Assembly (NCBI GenBank): GCA_029747015.1
Contig: JAKOGI010000001.1
Location: 4,021,001-4,085,000, forward strand
Reading direction: 5' to 3'
Source: Carnegiea gigantea
Taxonomy: Eukaryota > Streptophyta > Magnoliopsida > Caryophyllales > Cactaceae
Length of the DNA: 64,000 nt
Shown here: piece by piece, positions 11,265 to 24,400 of the stretch
How positions within the stretch are numbered: position 1 is the first letter of the stretch
Layout of the letters: each line of letters starts with the position of its first letter
Made by a program: the position numbers and the translations under genes
The notes under the pieces: model-generated
Database searches by the model: none
What the model saw: only the letters and a program-made list of their open reading frames with translations
What the model was told of the DNA's origin: nothing

Positions 11265-14110
11265 ATGGCGCCATGGTGGGGTGCTGGGAGAGAGAAGCAC
11301 AGAGGAACTCCGGTGGTGGTGAAAATGGAGAACCCTAATTGGTCCATCTCAGAAATCGACCCAGAATACGAAGATGATGAAGATTTTCTCAGGGGCATTC
11401 CTGAAAATAAGGCCAAAATGCGGGGCAGAAGCAAAAACGCGAGGCAGCTGACGTGGGTACTCCTCCTTAAGGCCCACCGCGCCGCCGGCTGCCTCTCCTC
11501 AATCGGCGCCGCCGCTGTCAGCCTCGCTGGAGCCGTCCGCCGCCGCGTCAAGTCCGGCCGTACCGACTCCTCTGATGACGCCGCCGTGCCTGAACGTCGC
11601 CGTTTTGGGACTTTCCTCCGCTTCTTCCTCTTCGTCTCCGTCGTCCTCCTCTGCCTCGAACTCGCCGCGTACTTCAAGGGCTGGGAATTCGGGTCGGGTC
11701 AGCTGACCCACATTGTGAAAACCCGGACGTATCCCTTCGCGATCCGGGATGTCTTTGACTGGTTTTATTCCAAGTGGGCTGTCATTCGGGTTGGGTATTT
11801 GGCTCCGCCTCTACAATGGCTGGCCAATGTTTGTATTGTCCTCTTCCTTATTCAGAGTCTAGACCGTTTGATTCAGTGCCTTGGGTGCTTTTGGATCCGA
11901 TTAAAACGGATCAAACCCGAACCCAAAACTGTGCTTGATCTTGAGTCCGGCGATGGCGGCGGGTACTTCCCTATGGTGCTTGTTCAGATCCCAATGTGCA
12001 ACGAAAAAGAGGTCATTTTCAATTTTGAAATTTGAATTCTGGGTTTTCAATTTTCTCTCTGAAAATGATCGATAATGTTGTGGTTGTTGTTGATTTTCAG
12101 GTATATCAGCAGTCAATAGCAGCAGTGTGTAATTTGGACTGGCCCAAAGCAAGGTTGTTGATTCAAATTTTGGATGATTCTGATGATCCCACAGCACAAA
12201 TGTTGATCAAAGAGGAAGTGCAGAAGTGGCAGGCTGAAGGGGCTAACATTGTTTACCGTCATAGGGTTCTTAGAGAGGGGTATAAAGCTGGTAATCTGAA
12301 GTCTGCTATGAGTTGCAGCTACGTTAAGGATTATGAGTTTGTTGCCATCTTTGATGCCGATTTTCAGCCCAACCCCGACTTCCTCAAGCGCACCATCATC
12401 CATTTCAAGGTATGCTATGCAATTTTGAGTCATCGTGTTTTGTTTGAGCTGTGTGAGTTGGTGTAATTCTTTCAAATTTACAACATGGGTACAGGTTCAA
12501 GTGTCGGGCTTTGCAGGTTTTATGAACATTTTGGATGCTTTTAGCTGCTATTTTTTTAATTTTAGTAGTTGGGGTAGTTGAATTCTTCAAGAAGCGGCAT
12601 GGGTATGTTATTGAGGTGTTGTAGTTAACTAGTTATCCATCGTATCTGAAAATGATGCATGTTTTAGCTCATCATATTCGAGTGTCCCAGATTCTATACC
12701 TATGTAGGAGTATGGGAATATTAGCTTGAACGTTGTTGAATTGGTGGTGTCAATGACGTGGGACTAACTAAATTCTCAATGAGAGCCTAATATGGATGAA
12801 ATTGGGCAGGATAATGAAGAAGTGGGATTAGTGCAAGCAAGGTGGTCATTTGTGAACAAGGATGAGAACTTGCTAACAAGGCTGCAGAACATAAACTTGT
12901 CGTTCCACTTTGAAGTGGAGCAGCAAGTGAATGGGATCTTCCTGAATTTCTTTGGGTTTAATGGGACGGCTGGAGTGTGGAGAATTAAGGCGCTGGAAGA
13001 GTCAGGTGGGTGGTTGGAGAGGACCACCGTCGAGGACATGGACATTGCGGTCCGTGCTCATCTTAAAGGCTGGAAATTTGTCTTCCTTAATGACGTTGAG
13101 GTATTCCTGATTTCTGTCCCTTTCTCATCAATTGGGTACTCATCTTTTAGCTGTTTTTAGCTGTTTGTCATATGGTTTCATTTGATTCAGCTACTGTAAT
13201 TCGCACATCTACCACAATTATGCACTCCTTACCGACCAATGGGCTTTCGTTCTTTTTAACTTTGCAGTGTCAATGTGAATTACCGGAATCTTATGAAGCC
13301 TACAGAAAGCAACAACACCGATGGCACTCAGGACCAATGCAGTTATTCCGCCTTTGTTTGCCTGACATTATAAAATCAAAGGTAGCTTTTAGAAGAATCG
13401 CAAGCTTTACCTAACCCAATGTGGTAATTCTAGTGGCATGAATTTAACTTTGAGTTGTGATCAACTTGCAGATATGCTTTTGGAAGAAGGCCAACCTGAT
13501 ATTCAACTTCTTTCTATTGAGAAAATTGGTTTTGCCCTTCTACTCTTTCACTCTCTTCTGCATAATCCTCCCTATGACCATGTTCATCCCGGAGGCAGAG
13601 CTCCCAGCTTGGGTTGTCTGCTACATTCCGGCTACCATGTCCTTCCTCAACATCCTTCCAGCCCCCAAATCCTTCCCCTTCATTGTTCCTTACCTCCTTT
13701 TCGAGAACACAATGTCGGTCACAAAGTTCAATGCCATGATATCTGGTTTATTCCAACTGGGCAGCGCATATGAGTGGGTTGTCACAAAGAAATCGGGACG
13801 CTCATCTGAGGGTGATCTCATCTCCCTAGCTCAGAAGGAGACGTTGAGCCCCAGCCCCAGGGGCTCTTCAGCACCCACCCTAGGAGATATGAAGGAAGAG
13901 TTAAGAAAGCAGGAGAACAAGGGCACTAAGAAAAAGAAGAAGAAGCACAATAGGATTTACTTGAAGGAATTATCACTTGCATTTCTCTTATTGACTGCTG
14001 CAGCTCGGAGTCTTCTCTCAGCTCAGGGAATTCACTTCTACTTCTTACTCTTCCAAGGTATCTCATTCTTACTTGTAGGTCTCGACCTCATTGGTGAACA
14101 AGTCGATTGA
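11265..14110 (+). CDS. CSLC12: xyloglucan glucan synthase, cellulose synthase-like C (CslC12-like)
   Basis: Golgi family-2 glycosyltransferase that makes the beta-1,4-glucan backbone of xyloglucan. Five exons (11265-12011, 12101-12409, 12810-13100, 13268-13381, 13472-14110) encode 699 residues, the normal CslC length. The amino end carries [14 protein letters not shown] and [16 protein letters not shown], which are CslC signatures. Two membrane segments precede the catalytic domain, at about residues 110-130 and 180-205. Catalytic motifs are intact: DDSDD 274-278, DAD 334-336, TVED 425-428 and QQHRW 464-468. Several carboxyl-terminal membrane helices follow, with the conserved [20 protein letters not shown] stretch and an end reading [11 protein letters not shown] basic KKKKKKHNR linker precedes the last helices. 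The APWWG start and overall sequence favour CslC12 over CslC4, 5, 6 and 8, but the subtype is an inference. All junctions are GT-AG and in frame. Confidence 0.93.
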
Positions 14111-17100
14111 TCGATGAAGGAATAAAAGTCTTAGAACTCGGTAGAGAAACACAACGGACAGTTTTTAGGTGCAGGGTTCATCAACGTCGTGGAACCATTA
14201 GCTCAGGAGGTGCTCAGACCATCGAGACTTGAAAAAGCGGGAGATAGACACCAGAAAATAACTGGTTTTGGTTCATGGGGGAAACTACCGGGGGCACTAG
14301 TGAGGCTGCACCTTCTCTGCATCCTCGGCTCTCAGATCTCCAGGGCTTATCTTTGTCTGCCCAATAATGCAGGACACTATGGCTTGTGATACGGAAGTGT
14401 ATCCAGCGCGTATTTTTTTCTTTTTTCTTTTTGGGTGACAATGGAGGAAATCAAACCACCACTCCGAGGCTACAATGCTATGGACCATTCCATGTGTTAG
14501 GGACAGTTCCAATTGTTTTTTTTTTTTTTTTTTTTGGGGGGGGGGGGGGCATTTCTATTCTGTTTCCATTTGTAATTTATTTCTTCTCCTGTTCATTCCT
14601 TTTGTTCTTTTGGGTTCTATTCTTTTTGTAAGATGAATTGTGGTTGTAGACAAATGCACATCAGTAAACAGTGCAAGGGAGCAGCAGGTCGAAATTCATA
14701 TGCCTGTTGCCATGTTTATTTTTTCCTCCTATGCTATCCGTTCTCTGGGTATTCCTGTAAATATCATTGTCACCTTCATTTTGTTGAAAATAGTTGGCTT
14801 CCATTGTTGCCCGACTAGTAACTACCGAAGCCTTGATGGCAGCATAAAATTTTGGGTTCCAATTGTGAGTTTTTATAAATCGATGATAGCTGTAAAATAA
14901 AAAGAGAGGCAAAGTGACCAGACAGCTCCGGGAAGCCATGTTGTAACATCACATCACATAACATCAAATCACATGAGAATACAGAAATCATGCATGCGAA
15001 TGCGTCCACAACTTCTGGCGAATTCGAGAACGCCGTTCCACATCTGAAATCTGATGCATATTTTACGGGGTTGGACCTTTGACAATTGACAATTATCGAC
15101 CAGGATGTTGTTAAAATATGCTGCTTATGTAGACATATCCACTTCTCTCCACTTGTGTTGTGGCCTCATGTTGTGTCCCTTTACTTTCAATTTTTAATCT
15201 AACCTAATTAGTAGAGTGTTTAGGTAGCCCGTGCCTTATAAAAATATTTTTAAAGTGTAAAAGGCTGGCGGAACGGATAATGACAAAAGAGATGGGTAAA
15301 TTAAAATTATTCCATCCATCTAAACAAAGTTTGGCACACATATCTCCAACTAAAAAAATTGTATTTCTATCGATAAAATGTATCTAAACAAAGTGTAAAT
15401 TTTGTGTCTGTTTTATTAGCGTATTAACGATGATTGTTTGAATTACAAGTTCAGCAAACTTGTCCACATTTTTCCCAAAGGACAAATATATGTGTCTAGT
15501 ATCAGTGTTTTAGGATATACTAATATACTTAAAATTCTAGGGTGCTCAAAATTTGTGCAAAATGTATGGATCCATTCCTATCCTTCTCTTTGGTGGTTTC
15601 TTGGGATGTCCGAAGTGTGGTTGATATGCTTCTCATCTAAACCCAGCAAATGACCTATTTGATCATGACATGCATATCGAACATAAAACAAGGCAATATA
15701 AGTAATATACACTACAAGACAACTCATATTATATTCTAAAATATTGGCTAGTATATACTAGTTTATATAAACATATGATATCAAACAATTTTAATTGCAA
15801 AAAACTTGGTCTCGTAATGGTTTAGAGCACCTAATGTCATGATATATGATACTGATAAATAAAATTTTAGAACACGTTATGTTTATTCTTTTGTTTTCGC
15901 TAGTCATATTTCAATTACAGCATGCATCTTATATTGATAATATTCACTAATATGTACGATCTCTCGGTAATTTGCATGGTGTTAAAATGAGACACCATGT
16001 GGGAATTCATGTTCGAGGAGGAATGATAGCGATGTGGTTCGTATCACCTTGCTATAATTCAACAACTACCGAGAAATTAATATGAGGAAACAGTGAAAAT
16101 GCAGAGTGAAGTAGGAAGCATTTGCTCTGTTCTCTTCCCATGGTGACCAGGAATATGCCAAAGGGACGTCTTTGAAGTTGGAGGGAGAAAAGTAATGGTT
16201 GTAGAAAATTCAAAATGACGAGCATATTACTAATATTATTGTTACTGGAGAAAATTAGGGGTTGTGAAGTGATGGGGGCAAAGGATTTTTTATTTTTTGG
16301 TCGTTGAAGAATATTTCTCAATTCTCAGCATAGTGCCAAAAAAAAAAAAAAAAAAGGATGTAATGGGATCTAAAGCAAGATATCCCACGTGAGCTTTGAA
16401 TAGTACATGGGTTATGGATGGATGTATGAAAGTAAAATGTTCCTAAGCAATGAAAATAACAATTGAAAAACGTGGGGATATAACTCTTATTCAAGACAAA
16501 GAGCATTAGATCTTTTTTTTTATAATTAAAGTATTACATGGTCTAAAATTGATAAATGGTTGATAATTATAAGATATATCTATTATCAAGTTCGACAATT
16601 CTTCAATTACAAATATTGAAAGATCCTAATACATAAATCTTATTCGCAAAAAATTAACTATAAGATGATTTTTTTTAATGATAAAAATTGCAAATTGTAA
16701 TTTTTTGGGGGGGGGGTTGTAGTGGGTGCCAACTAACCTAATTAGTAAATTCTTTGGAAGTTGTTTCTAAAGACCTAAATTTGAATCTCACCTACATCAG
16801 CATTTGCACCTTTATACGCACCCAAAGAAAAAGAGTTTGCAAGTGAAGGGGAAAAAGCACCTATAGTAAATTATACAATAATTTTAAAATTGTAAACAAT
16901 CTATGGATTTTTGTAACCTTACTCGTCTAATTTCATTTTCATTTGATTTTTTCCTACCTTTGTATAGTTCTATGACTTCTGTTGCTTAAGCTTCTTCTTC
17001 TACTACTAAGTGGAAATATATTTTAGCTGATGCTAATATATATAGGCAGATCTCTTGAGATAAAAGTTGTTTAATGTTCTCATGCTGTACTTATTCTTTT

Positions 17101-17577
17101 TTTTAAAAAAAATAGAAGATATACCGGGATTATATCCAACCAATAATTTAATTAATCTTGAACACAACCTGTATCATTTTCATAGAGGAAAATGCCTCAA
17201 ATCAAAGCAAAAGCTGGCTTCAAATTTGGCCATTTATAGAGGGGAATGTCAAGTTGTCAAGAGAATCATAGGAGTTAGGACCCATTTTACATACAAGGAC
17301 TTGACCTCTTGCTTCTCCTAGTACCATTCACCCTTCATAATTCACGTCCGATGGGGCCTCTATGTTTCTTGTAGTTAGTATTGGGTTACCAAGTTCCAAA
17401 TTTTTCTACATCCTAGTACACTTCAATTTGCAACCAAACGACTAATCACTAATCAAGCTCGATCCAGTTGGAGTCTGCTTACCCCCCCCCCAAAAAAAAA
17501 AAAAAAAAAAAAGAGAGAGAGAGAAAGAGAGATTATGACAATTGAAATAACAGAAAGTTTATATTTTTGTACCACCC
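14111..17577. other. 3' UTR of the CslC gene and AT-rich intergenic DNA
   Basis: The first 700-800 bases are probably the CslC 3' UTR. They contain a T21/G14 homopolymer junction at about 14515-14549. The remainder is AT-rich with no supported gene. Further homopolymer junctions lie at 16701-16716 (T6G10) and 17482-17512 (C10A21, followed by GA repeats). Confidence 0.5.
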
Positions 17578-17580
17578 TAA

Positions 17581-17816
17581 GGACCTGTTCTTTTCGTGGG
17601 TAAATTGAGGTGGGTAAAAGGGTAAAGTAGGTTGAGGTGAGTTGAAGTAGGTTGAAGTGGGTTGAAACTTTTTTATGTCATAAATTGAACTTAATTAAAA
17701 TAATGAAAGTGAGTTGAAGTAGATTAACGTAGATTGAAGTGAGTTGAAATATATTAAAGTGAGTTGAAGTGGGTTGAGATTAATATTTTAGAATTGGCCC
17801 ACAAAAGAAGAGGGCC
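17581..17816. mobile_element. Tourist/Harbinger-like MITE with TAA duplication
   Basis: 236-bp element with inverted ends GGACCTGTTCTTTTCGTGGG and, at the right, CCCACAAAAGAAGAGGGCC. It is flanked on both sides by TAA (17578-17580 and 17817-17819), the target duplication expected for PIF/Harbinger. The interior repeats GTTGAAGTGGGTTGAAG-like units. It has no coding capacity. Confidence 0.8.
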
Positions 17817-17819
17817 TAA

Positions 17820-19838
17820 ATACTTTATTTTGTTCAGGAAAGCCATCATTGTTAAGCCGTGGATTACGTAACCGCTCAGTGCCCGCCATCGTCTTCATCC
17901 TCTTCCCTCCAAACAGTCTTCTACGATCTCTTTCTTCATTAATGGGTGTGCTCTAAAGATTGAACGAACGGTCTTTTCACCATCCTGACCATCGATCCTA
18001 TTTATTATATTTCTTCTTAGTTTATTTTATTAGTATCCTTATAATTTTAGTTGTCGTTTTTCTCTTTTCAATTGTGAGAGTTTAATTTTATGCTTGTTAT
18101 AAGTTACTTTCTCATGCAATTTTTCACTTGTATTAAAGGGGTAAATTATTGTATAATTGCAACATGACTGTTCAACGGAATTCGACACTATACGATTTCT
18201 TATCCTGGAAAATTTTCTCTCCTCGATCTACTACACGAGATTAGCAGATCTATTTTAAGGAAGATATTACAATGAATATGTAGATTTCTTCTCCAATTGT
18301 TTTGGGAAACAATGATCGCAGGAAGACGAACTGTCAACGGACATAAAACTAGTGACTTGGGTAGAGATTGTATTTTGATATCAAAGGTTCTACTTGCTTG
18401 CGTTTGATGTATGTTGTAGATGTCGAATGGCCATTTATTTGATGAATTCTACCTTTTTCTAGCCTACAAAAACTGTATTTTAAATAAATTAGTTGGTACT
18501 TATAATTTTAGAAGATGAACTCACTTCCAAAAGGCGTTAACTAATTTTTTTTAGAGGGAGAAAACAAATATATTAATATAATTATATATAACTTTTGATG
18601 TAGGAAAGTTGACCCCTCTATTTGTCAAAACTATAAGCATTCGAAGGGCTTGTCATGTAGGCTTGATTGGATGACCTCAAACATTCATTCTTCTATGTCA
18701 GTGTTTTAGTTGCTAATATTAAAATTGTAAGAATGATTCTATAAATACAAGTGTCAACCGATATTCTTTTCGTTAACTAACTACTTATTTTTTAAAAAAA
18801 TTTTAAAAATGAAGTACCTGGATCAAGTTTGCGTGAACAGATTAATAGGTTGTGGTCTAAGTGTTTGAGGAGCAGCTGCCACGATCAGCAACGAATTTCA
18901 CATATTTTAAAATTAATATTTTGAATTTTTAAATTAAAAGACTAGTTATAATATATGATTGGATGACTTTACATGCCATATGACGATTTAAGTCAATGTA
19001 TAATTTCTTTTAAAATTTTAAATTTACACCCCGAAAAAGTTTCCTTTCATAAGTAATAGCTACTTTTTATCAACGAGGGCATATTATTATATATGGACTT
19101 TGGTTACTAAATTATTTGATGGTTGATAGTGAAAGTAATTTTTGGTAAAAAATAAAACATAATCGGGGAAATTTATTTTTTTGGGGATTGTTCGATGTGG
19201 GGTTGGCTTTAAATTTGATAAATACATAGTCAAACTTGTTTTCTTCTCATAATCAGCATCAAAATGTCAAGGAAGTCTTAACCTTGTAATTAATTACATT
19301 GAGGTTTTCAATGCATTACTTTCAAGGTTTAATTCCTCTTCTTCTGTTATATTGTACTTATATTATACTTTTATCAATTTGTAGCTCCTTCGAACTAACA
19401 AAACTAAGCATCCAAATCATTGCTTGTCTTTGAGCAAAAAATGGAAAATCAAATTACGCACAAAAGAAGTAAAATGTAGAAAAATTGTGGTTGACTGGAT
19501 GAAATGAGAAAAACAGGCAACAGATATTTCATTTGTTAACGAAATTAACATATTATTTTATTAGAAACTAATTTAAGAACATAGATTGTATAAATAATGT
19601 CGAGCATAAGCATAAGTGCATAACGACCATCAGATAGTTGAGGCAACCAACTACACACGGTGGAGACGTGGAGACCTGTGCATGTGAGTTTAAGTAACCT
19701 TCATGCAGTTTAGAATTAACATTGTATATATTTGATTATTCTAGTCTTCAATCTTTCTTAAAATTCAGCAATCACAAGGATAACAACAGGTTGAACTTTG
19801 AAATATTGCACTGTGATGGTTGGTATTAATTAGTTCAT
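17820..19838. other. AT-rich intergenic DNA
   Basis: No gene, RNA or clear element ends recognised. A GC-richer patch at 17860-17920 is not part of any reading frame I can support. Confidence 0.5.
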
Positions 19839-19846
19839 AAATACTT

Positions 19847-20723
19847 TAATGAAGGATCTAGGATTTCGGATTAGGGGTGCCCATCTACGAACATTCCTCG
19901 CCATGTGTGCTAAATCTAACATGCTGACAACTACAAAAGCTTATATTCATATGATAACATGATAACAAATTAACAATCATTAACCATTTAACCAATCCAC
20001 TAACCAAACAATTAGAAGTAAAACGACGAAGCAATTCAAGCAATTGGAAATTAGACGTACTTCAAGCAATTAGAAATTAGAAGTAATTCAAGTAAATCTG
20101 AGAAGTAGGATTGCAAGAAATTAGAAATAATCCAAGCAAATTAAAATTTAATTTCAACTGTTCATTGTTCAAGTTCTGAAGTTCGAATTGAAAGTTTGAA
20201 ACCCTAACATGAGTGACTGGTTGACTCGGTAGTGAGCACTGGGCGGCCCGACGGCGTGTGGAGGAGAGCCGAGAACGATCGAGCAAATTAACGAAAGCAC
20301 GCGTGAAGATTGAAGAAGCTCAAGTCTGCCTCGATGGCGGTTTTCTAATGGACAATGGGCGATGGGGCTTCAAGTGGCGAGGGGTCTGGCTGGGATCAAG
20401 GTGTTCGACTGTTGAGTGGAGGTTACTGAAGGCGGGAGTGAGAATGCAAGATTCAATACGCTTTGAGAATGCGCTCTCACCCTGACAGCTCGAGTCTGCA
20501 TGAATTTTTTTTAATTATGTTAGGCGCTCTTGAGTACTTTCTAGTGTGGGCTGGTCCAACTATATTGGGCGTCCACTCCAGATCAATAAATACAAGTTTT
20601 TTTGGGCCGCTTTTAGGAGTGTCCATTAGTAACACATATTAAGCTCTCAAATAAGCTAATTAAACATTTTTTTGGATTAGGGTGTTCATGGACACTCTTG
20701 GGTTGGTTATAAATCCACCCCTG
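19847..20723. mobile_element. non-autonomous hAT-like element
   Basis: 877-bp segment. The right end, AAATCCACCCCTG, is a typical hAT terminus when read in reverse (CAGGGGTGGATTT). The left end is degraded (TAATGAAGGATCTAGGATTT) but continues into the GATTAGGGGTGCCCA stretch common in such elements. Flanks are AAATACTT (19839-19846) and AAGTACTT (20724-20731), an 8-bp duplication with one mismatch. The small open frames inside are not transposase. Confidence 0.55.
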
Positions 20724-20731
20724 AAGTACTT

Positions 20732-21470
20732 ACCATAAGCATTCAGTACAATTCAGTACTGACAAGCACTTATTGAAAATACATAGTTATACTTTTCTTG
20801 AACGTTTTAATATGTTTCAGCATGATTCAACATAGTTCAACATAATTCGGCATGTTTCAGTAATAAAATATATATATTGACAAGATAGTGACAAATTCAC
20901 TTACAAAGATATTGCTATTATTGTTATAAACTTACAATCCAATTCAGGGCGTGGAGACAAACGCCATAACAAAAGTTATCTGTGGGGCGGGTGGGGGAGA
21001 AACAAAGATGATTTTGAGTGAGTTGACAAAATTAATTTATGAAACTGGCAATGAAATTTGTGTTAGTATACAATTGCCGACCTTACATAACAACATCAAT
21101 ATGGGCATATCAACATCACTTGCCTTTCACACTGCCTTCTCCACTGGAAGCTGCATGATTCACATCTTGGATGGCTACAAATTTTATGGACCTTGACTAA
21201 GCCGGGTTGCTGCAAATATTTTGGAGATCCTACTGAAAATTCTCGACTTCCCTGCATTGATTTCCCCTCTACAACTTTCCTTCTATATAGCTAGATCAAT
21301 CCCGTCTCATTGATGGTGTGGCACCGAAAATTATGAACATAATGCCCTGAACATTCGTGTTAAACTAGCTACGAGGTTCTTTCAGGGGGGCATATGCGAT
21401 TCTGGGTAACCATCAAGGAGAAAGCACCAAACTGCACGTTGTGTGCTTAAAGTTGAATGCTCAGAATGCT
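20732..21470. other. 3' flank of the AVT6-type gene
   Basis: Probably contains the 3' UTR of the minus-strand transporter gene in its upper part. No other gene was recognised; the 81-codon plus-strand frame at 20951 has no family features. Confidence 0.5.
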
Positions 21471-24400
21471 TCAGCTTGCAGCTCCATTCTCAGAGACAAA
21501 AAAGCTATACATGTCAGTTAAGATTGCCACGGTACTCGATGACACCGCCACCAGAATCATCATCCAGGAAACTAGTCGGTCTTTTCTTGTTGCAATAAAA
21601 TGGTTGTCCCTGCAAGAGGATAGACTCGTTAGTATTGACCGTGTATAATGAAAGTGACTGTCACCTATGATGAAGCCAGGATGCATGAGAGGAAGAATAG
21701 AATTTCTCAAAAGCAACAGCTCCGTGATCATAATAGCATGAGGTTAATTACCATATCATGAAGCCTAATATGGAAAAGATTAAGAAGATTGCAGTGCACA
21801 AATTTTGGAATTTTTCTTGAAATGATTCGCTTCATGATTACAATATTCATACGCAGTAGACCCCACAAATAGGTATTTGTATAAGTTTATGGTTGCGTTA
21901 ATTTCAATGCAGGTAAATGCAGTGATGAAAGGGGTTAGGTTCCAGACGTTCATGTCAGTAATTTGTTCTGTCCATAAAACTGCCAACAAGATGCGGCACG
22001 CTGAGCAAACTAAGTGAAGTCAATTTAGATCATATGAACTCCAGTTCGACTCAAACTCATAGAGCCTTATATTGCCTTATGTCAGTTCAGATTAGTCTGG
22101 TTTCTAGGCATGTGTATTCCATTCATCAAGTCCAGATGTAAGTGCTGAAACAATTTCACAAGTCTCTGCTCTGCATAAGTGACTCCAGATATCTCTATCC
22201 TAAGGAGCAACAACCTGAAAATTTTCAGACAATAAGCCTAGATGCACTATTCTTTAGCTGCAATAGCTGACTTTATCACCTTCACGTCGATCCTTACCAT
22301 GCAAACAGTTCTGCTTGCTACAAAATGGTGATGCAGGTAAAAGTAGTGAGCCTTTAGGAGGATGTTCAGGTGGTTGTTAGCATCTACGAGAACATGTGTA
22401 TAGACGATCTTAGAGCCAATTGACACGGGCTTTTGCCCAATTAACTCTCTCGGACTATAGAGAATGAGACTAACAAGAAAATTTTGAGTTGTGACTAGGT
22501 TTTGCCGCCATCACAACTTCAAATTAATAACAAAAATACGAAGTGTAACTAATCAAGTAATCTCCCCTAAAAAATAAAAAATAAAAAATTTCCTATCCAT
22601 TTTGGAGAGTGCTGAAATAATCTCGCCCTTCCCCAGATATCAGCTTTTACTCTCTACCTGGCTGTGCAAGCAAGTCCTGCACTACCACGCATAGTGAATC
22701 ATTTGGGACAACAAGAGCATTTTGCTCTGAATTCATACTATTGCCTAAGAGTTAGCTATGTCAGAACCTCCTAGGGAAGTAATGAAAACATGCCAAAAAG
22801 TTCATTTGATTTGGTTAGGTGAGATCCATATGCCTATTATTTTCGCAAGCCTTCCATCCCTGGCCATCTCTGGAGTCCGCATAAAGTGACAGGCTAATAA
22901 TTTCTCTCATATATTCAAACAGAACTGGTACGAGAGTTACTCACCTCAATGCAATTGCAGCTGGAAAGATGAATCCGACAGATACTGCAGCAGTGGCACC
23001 CGTGAATTGGAAGGCATCCCAGATGCTAGGCACAAAATTGGCTCCCAGAAATATAAGACCCATGAGAAATGCAGACAATGAGTAGAATCTCTTATCGTCA
23101 TATGGAATGGGTATGGCATATGGAAACAGCAAACCATCCACATTCAGGCGAAGGGAGAAGAAAACAATGGGGAAAACAAGCATCAAGTGGACTCCATAGC
23201 TCACTCTCACCACATCATCCAACAGTGAGCTATATGGAATACCAAGATCACCATCAAAATTGGCGAGCACATCATCCAATGTCTGCTCCCCAAACAAAAG
23301 AAACCCAAAAAAGCTTGTAGCAATGTAAACAGATGAGCACAAGATGAGTGATGTTTTGACAATTGACTTCATTTGGGAAGGATCTGTGAGCTCATTTTCA
23401 ATAGGATGAACTGCAAGGTTTATGACAAGACAGATGAATGTGAGTTTGAAGTAAGCAGAAATGTTATATGATATTCCACAAACAACAAGACAAAACAACG
23501 GAAACATATCACATATCAACAACTTCATTAGCCATAGCCCATAACCAAGCTTAGTGAATTTCATGACTTCTCTTGAAATGAGCCAAGCAAGGACAACCAA
23601 AAAGTGATAAGCTTATAATGTGAAACTGGCAGATGAATTCTCTGAATCACACAAACAAAAGCATCCTTGAACTCAAGCAGATGAGTGGTTGGACTTTTAG
23701 GCAATTAAATACAAACTTGGAAGCGGAGATGATATAATAAGTGATGCTGCACACTGCACACTTCACATGAATCTCAGGCATCATATATGGGGAAAGCTGG
23801 GTGTTAACGACTTACCATTATGGTGGCAAATATAGGCAGTCACTAGAACAGGAATAGTTGTAAAGAGCTTCCAGAATGATGCTTGATCAACTAGCTGAGG
23901 AAACAGTGGAGGCATCTGAATGCCTCCCTCTAGCAACTTTACAATAGTTATTCCAGCGGTAATTGCAACAAACACAATAGCCAAACCCACCGACAAGGCT
24001 GAAGTATACCTCAGTGAATCTACAAAATCCAAACAGGAAGACCTGAAAATCAACATTAATTAATTGCAAATTAATGCATATGCTACAGTATGCAAAATAA
24101 GCCCAGACATTCTACAATCGTGGCTGTCAGTAGAGCCTCTATAACTTCCAATTGAATCTGTTCAACAAACAGAGTTAATAAGAACGAAATGAGACAGCAA
24201 GAACAGTCCTGCAAATGAAAAATTGTTTCTGCCTTAAGGTTATTGTAACTTTTTCCCCTTCTAATTTACTACACACGTCTCTCCCTCTAGGCCTCTTAAC
24301 TTTTGGATTGAGGTCTTCAATGCCATGGTTGTATGCATCGCATACAGACGGAAAGGTCCTATTGCAACCCATACCTCTATGACAACCTAAATGAGAAAGA

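Noticed and set aside
20258..20485. 75-codon frame in the hAT element at 19847
   Set aside because: Lies within a non-autonomous transposon and lacks transposase motifs.
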